Origin: Photobacterium frigidiphilum
GTDB taxonomy: Bacteria; Pseudomonadota; Gammaproteobacteria; Enterobacterales; Vibrionaceae
Assembly: GCF_003025615.1 (NCBI RefSeq)
Contig: NZ_PYMJ01000015.1
Span: 1 to 64,000, forward strand
Length of the DNA stretch: 64,000 nucleotides
Reading direction: 5' to 3'
Shown: positions 60,711-64,000 of the stretch, in pieces
Layout of the letters: the number at the start of each line of letters is the position of its first letter
How positions within the stretch are numbered: position 1 is the first letter of the stretch
Made by a program: the position numbers and the translations under genes
The notes under the pieces: generated by a model
Databases searched by the model: none
What the model was told of the DNA's origin: nothing
What the model saw: the letters and a program-made list of their open reading frames with translations, nothing else

Positions 60711-61814
60711 TTAACGTTGCTCTAATGGGTATGAACGGTAGCTCCACATGCCATAAGTACGAAGTGCATCGCGGTAGATACCTAGAAGCTCACCATCTGT
60801 AGGTACTTTTAATTCGTCGAGTGGTTTGTCTGCGGCTGAAACAGTATCAAACGTAATGTCTTTAGGGCCAGTCTGCCAGCTTGCGATTTCAAACAATGTT
60901 TGTCCGCGACGTACGTGGCTTGCAGAGCTAATAATAGTGGCATGATCAATATCATGACGGGCTAGGGCATAGCTGCTGTATAGAGCGTTCTCTACAGTAC
61001 TGCGTGCATAGTTATCTTCAATAATACGGCTACGGTCTATTCCTTTCTCTACTAACCAATCTGCCATTAACTTACCTTCAGTTTTATGGTTTTTTGGTAC
61101 GCCACCAGTCAGTACGATTAGCGACTTAGGCTGTTCTTTAGCAAAGGCTAATGTCATTTCTAAACGTTGAATGAGTATGTCATGCATGCTGCCATCTGGG
61201 TTTAGGGCATAGCCCAATGTGATGATAGCGGTATTGCCGTCTTGCGCTTTATCAAACGTGGTTTTAAGTGGGGTTTCCACTATGCGATTCACGGTATCAA
61301 AAATGCGTTGCATGTCTGCGGCACGTCCTGGATTAAGTGATTCCAGCACCTTCATGTGTTTTGCTGATTCTGTATCGTTGCCTGTAAAGTGCTGCCACAC
61401 AGCAAGGTAAGAATGTGCATCTACATCTTCAGGTGCAACACTTAATACTTTTTCAAAAAGCTCAATTGCGCGTTCAGCGTTCTTGTTATAGATTTGTGCA
61501 TTCGCGGCAGAAATTAACAAATCGGTACGATAAGGTTCTAAGTCGTAGGCTTCTAGCAGTCGATTAGTCACTATCTCCATGTTGCTTGGCATTTTTGCGG
61601 TAAAGCCAGCATGTGAGATACGAGCGGGTGATTTGAATGCTGTTGCCGCATCAATGAGCAATTGATCAACTACCTGACGCTTTGTTGTGAACTGACTATA
61701 TTCGACAGTTGCTTGAATGCTTTGTTGAGTATCTGTTTGATTTGCAGCAAAAAGTGAGGCAGAAGAAAGGGTTAATAGGCTACCAAGAGTAAAAGCAATA
61801 ATTGTCTTTTTCAT
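60711..61814 (-). CDS. Exported TPR plus DUF218 (YdcF/SanA-like) protein
   Basis: About 367 residues: signal peptide (MKKTIIAFTLGSLLTLSSAS, cleavage after LFAA), TPR-like helices (~85-165, AANAQIYNKNAERAIELFEK), then DUF218 (TAIITLGYALNPDGSMHD, LIVLTGGVPKNHKTEGKLM, RSRIIEDNYARSTVENALYS, TIISSASHVRRGQTLFEIAS). ATG 61814 gives the clean signal. Paralogue of the leaderless protein at 19313-20344, so the two probably work in different compartments. Envelope role by family; chemistry unknown. Confidence 0.82.
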   Translation of the reverse strand: MKKTIIAFTLGSLLTLSSASLFAANQTDTQQSIQATVEYSQFTTKRQVVDQLLIDAATAFKSPARISHAGFTAKMPSNMEIVTNRLLEAYDLEPYRTDLLISAANAQIYNKNAERAIELFEKVLSVAPEDVDAHSYLAVWQHFTGNDTESAKHMKVLESLNPGRAADMQRIFDTVNRIVETPLKTTFDKAQDGNTAIITLGYALNPDGSMHDILIQRLEMTLAFAKEQPKSLIVLTGGVPKNHKTEGKLMADWLVEKGIDRSRIIEDNYARSTVENALYSSYALARHDIDHATIISSASHVRRGQTLFEIASWQTGPKDITFDTVSAADKPLDELKVPTDGELLGIYRDALRTYGMWSYRSYPLEQR

Positions 61815-61995
61815 TATATTAGTCACTTAAGTTCACAGTTTGGACTGCAATATAGATAATTCTCGAAGAGAATTTTGTGATTTATGATTGAAAAATGCAG
61901 TTATTTTGTAGGAATATGTGAAATTGGAATCAAGCTCCGCTTTGATGTATGTTCAGTTAAACGGAACGCTAGTCTAAAAATCAACAAGGTGATGT

Positions 61996-62547
61996 ATGAC
62001 TCAAGAATATAGCTTTCGAACGTGCTCTTTTGACACTGAACGGCTGAAGGTGAGTAATGTACTGAGTGTTTTAAATCAGTCTGTTTCTGAAGCAGAACTA
62101 TCGGGTGTTGCTTTAAAAATATTAACACCAAATGTAACTCAATCTCTTCCTCCAGAGTTTCAATCAGTTCAGTGTGTTGAATCTGCAAGTAAATGGATAA
62201 ATGAGATGGTAACTAACAGCCATTTCCTTATCATCCAGCAATCAGAGAGTCATCAAATTATTGGTTTCATTTTTTTCTATGTATTCACTCCAAAAGAGTC
62301 TGGTTCCAATGTACATCTTGGTTATCTTCTTGATGAGCGTTTTTGGGGGAAAGGTTATGCGAATGAATTTATGGAGGGGCTAATTGAATGGTGCAATCGT
62401 TCTCAATTAGTCTCTAAATTACTTGGTGGCGTTGATGTGGGTAATGCTCAATCAATTAAATTATTAGAAAATAATGGGTTCAATGAAGCAACTGGCGATT
62501 CACCGAATGGCGTTGTTTTTTATGAACGTTCATTTAGTAAATGTTGA
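61996..62547 (+). CDS. GNAT acetyltransferase (RimJ/RimL-like)
   Basis: 183 residues, Gcn5-type fold. HQIIGFIFFYVF and HLGYLLDERFWGKGYANEFM (acetyl-CoA pyrophosphate loop, with WGKGYA), then VDVGNAQSIKLLENNGFNEA and the C-terminal FYERSF. It is likely an N-acetyltransferase acting on proteins or small molecules. Monocistronic, with a terminator at 62588. Confidence 0.88.
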   Translation: MTQEYSFRTCSFDTERLKVSNVLSVLNQSVSEAELSGVALKILTPNVTQSLPPEFQSVQCVESASKWINEMVTNSHFLIIQQSESHQIIGFIFFYVFTPKESGSNVHLGYLLDERFWGKGYANEFMEGLIEWCNRSQLVSKLLGGVDVGNAQSIKLLENNGFNEATGDSPNGVVFYERSFSKC

Positions 62548-62587
62548 ATTATAATTAAGCTGATGCGTACACGTGTTTGTACTTACA

Positions 62588-62640
62588 AAAAAGGTCTTAG
62601 TACTGTCGCTGTGAATACGACAAGTATCTAAGACCTTTTG
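62588..62640. terminator. Bidirectional terminator after the acetyltransferase gene
   Basis: AAAAAGGTCTTAG pairs with CTAAGACCTTTT, with A and T runs on both sides. Confidence 0.85.
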
Positions 62641-62696
62641 TTTTAAATCTGTATTTAAGCACTGTTAGAGATGAATCAATTCATACACTATGGCGC

Positions 62697-63269
62697 TTAG
62701 CTTTGTCCGATGATCAGCTCTTCATCAAGATCTGTTAAGATCATTTTTTGAATATCTAAGCCAAGATACATCAAAATCAGACACCAATTTAGAAAAGGAA
62801 TATTGTTCTTTTCTAAGTTGTCTTCAAAGTGGTCTAGTCTCCAGTTGAATGATTCAGCTAAATCAGTAAACGTTAAACCCGTGAATACGCCTTCGCCGAC
62901 AACGCGGTTAAGCTGTAAACGTGAAGGGGATACAAATTTACTTGCAGGTAAAAAAGCATTTCTATCAAATGCAGATAGTACTTTACGTACATCGACAGAA
63001 AGTGCATCACCGCGATTGTTTATATTAGGTCTGCCTACTAAAGCAACAAGAAAACACCAGCAAGTATATGGAATGTATGAAACCTCGTACGGTTCTTTTT
63101 TATAGCCAGCAGTCCAATCACAAAATCTGCGCTCAGAAATACCAGTAAGTTTAACTAACTTAGCTGATTCATAACCGTATTCGCGCAGTAATGCTAAAAC
63201 CTCTGCAACTTCAGAAACGAAAGGCTTGGTCCAATTGTTGACTGGTGTAAATGTATTTTCTCTAATCAC
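62697..63269 (-). CDS. Unassigned protein with HTH-like segment, 190 aa
   Basis: Soluble protein. An early segment (VAEVLALLREYGYESAKLVK then LTGISERRFCDWTAG, ~21-55) looks like a helix-turn-helix, and a second (GLTFTDLAESFNWRLDHFED, ~136-155) may be another. It could be a phage-type or plasmid-type regulator but no family was recognised. Monocistronic, with a 258-bp gap to the NUDIX gene that shows no other feature. Confidence 0.6.
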   Translation of the reverse strand: MIRENTFTPVNNWTKPFVSEVAEVLALLREYGYESAKLVKLTGISERRFCDWTAGYKKEPYEVSYIPYTCWCFLVALVGRPNINNRGDALSVDVRKVLSAFDRNAFLPASKFVSPSRLQLNRVVGEGVFTGLTFTDLAESFNWRLDHFEDNLEKNNIPFLNWCLILMYLGLDIQKMILTDLDEELIIGQS

Positions 63270-63527
63270 GAGCTAACCTTTTTGCAAGAATAAGCTTATT
63301 GAAGCATATTCACATGTTTGGTGTACAAATAACGTACTTTATTATGAACCATTTACATGAATGAAATTGGATCATCGAGGGGAATGATACTGATAAGTTC
63401 CGAGATGTCTATTAAAGCTCATAAAAGTTGAACATTTCATGCAAATTGATACCAGTATCAGCACTTTTTGCTGCGAAAGATGATGACCATTGATTAATTT
63501 ATAGAGTCTTAGATTATTAAAGGGACA

Positions 63528-64000
63528 TTAAACAATGCCCATCATCTTTATTTTGAGATAGGTCGCTAATGTTTTGCCATCTTGAATCTCATTGTTTAAT
63601 ACTTTTTGTTCAAACTCATTAACAGACATGGTGACGACTTCAATTACTTCATCGTCATCTAATTCTCCAGCGGTTTCTGATAAGCCTTGAGCGAGAAACA
63701 AGTACTGAACCTCATCACAAAACCCTGGTACAGGCAGAAGTTCACCAAGGCTTTGCCAACTTTCAGCTTTCAGGTTTACTTCTTCTGCGAGCTCTCTTTT
63801 CGCGCAATTTAGAATGTCTTCTTTGCTTTCTAACGTACCCGCTGGAAATTCAAGAATCCATTGCTTGATAGCAGGGCGGTATTGATGCACTAAAACAAGC
63901 TCACCGCATTGATTAATCGGCACAATGATCACGGCACCAGGATGTTTTACGGTGGTGAATTCAATGTTTCGACCATCAGGTAGCTGGTGCTGTTCTTGTT
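63528..64000 (-). CDS. NUDIX hydrolase, cut by the window edge
   Basis: The frame continues past the window's right end (QEQHQLPDGRNIEF upstream of VIIVPINQ), so the N-terminus is missing. The Nudix box GTLESKEDILNCAKRELAEE is intact in its Gly, Arg-Glu and Glu-Glu metal ligands. The following NL replaces the usual G-hydrophobic pair. The FPAGTLES and PVPGFCDE segments are typical of ADP-ribose pyrophosphatase-type enzymes (NudF/YffH-like). The substrate is inferred by similarity only. Confidence 0.88.
   Translation of the reverse strand, partial: QEQHQLPDGRNIEFTTVKHPGAVIIVPINQCGELVLVHQYRPAIKQWILEFPAGTLESKEDILNCAKRELAEEVNLKAESWQSLGELLPVPGFCDEVQYLFLAQGLSETAGELDDDEVIEVVTMSVNEFEQKVLNNEIQDGKTLATYLKIKMMGIV

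Noticed and set aside
1..64000. CRISPR arrays, tRNA and rRNA genes
   Set aside because: No regularly spaced repeats, no cloverleaf-like conserved boxes and no rRNA segments were seen on reading through.

Overview
The window looks like a chromosomal segment of a Vibrionaceae bacterium, most likely a Photobacterium. The reasons are the close resemblance of QmcA, RsuA, CobU/CobQ and the YgiW-type protein to enteric and vibrio versions, a moderate-to-low GC content, abundant strong intrinsic terminators, and short dispersed repeats of the kind common in this family. This is inference from the sequence alone. No rRNA, tRNA or CRISPR array was seen.

Positions 1-16,500 are accessory DNA. They start with the 3' end of a group II intron (domains V and VI), then small unassigned genes. 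Three copies of one IS6-family element follow, all on the minus strand and each damaged differently. Copies A and B bracket an AT-rich bacteriocin locus (3,993-10,226). It encodes a HlyC-type acyltransferase, a SelO-type nucleotidyltransferase-like protein, a double-glycine peptide precursor without any lysine, an HlyD-type adaptor, an ABC exporter with a C39 leader peptidase, and a small membrane protein that may give immunity. The layout recalls siderophore-microcin loci (MceI/MceJ, MchD/MchC), but the glucosyltransferase is absent and the core peptide is unusual. Copy B sits in a nest of relics (IS5-type transposase, group II intron). Between copies B and C lie a cystatin/stefin-like protein and a ClyA/Hbl-superfamily pore-forming toxin, with a perfect CRP site between them. 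An OGG-fold glycosylase-like gene follows copy C.

Positions 16,683-50,184 are mostly ordinary core genome. Contents include a BCCT transporter, RsuA, a QmcA/NfeD pair, dCMP deaminase, a LysR regulator, a lipoprotein pullulanase, a ketoacyl synthase, a PhnD-like sensor with a hybrid histidine kinase, an RhlE-type helicase, an NhaP-type antiporter followed by an unlisted 35-residue membrane peptide, a MATE transporter, a ComEA-like protein, and the start of a cobalamin operon (cobU, a cobC-like phosphatase, cobQ). Just upstream of the antiporter operon's terminator lies a possible Fur-controlled small RNA.

cobQ is interrupted. Its first codons occur at 50,290, then about 8.8 kb of foreign DNA follows, and a complete cobQ begins at 59,106. 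A 72-bp direct repeat (50,311-50,382 and 59,121-59,192, two synonymous differences) marks the junctions of what looks like an integrated island. The island carries a frameshifted IS630-type transposase, a leaderless subtilisin-like protease, several unassigned helical, lipoprotein and membrane genes, and an AlpA-like remnant. No recombinase gene was found. After cobQ come a second DUF218 protein, a GNAT acetyltransferase, an unassigned HTH-like protein and a NUDIX hydrolase cut by the window edge.
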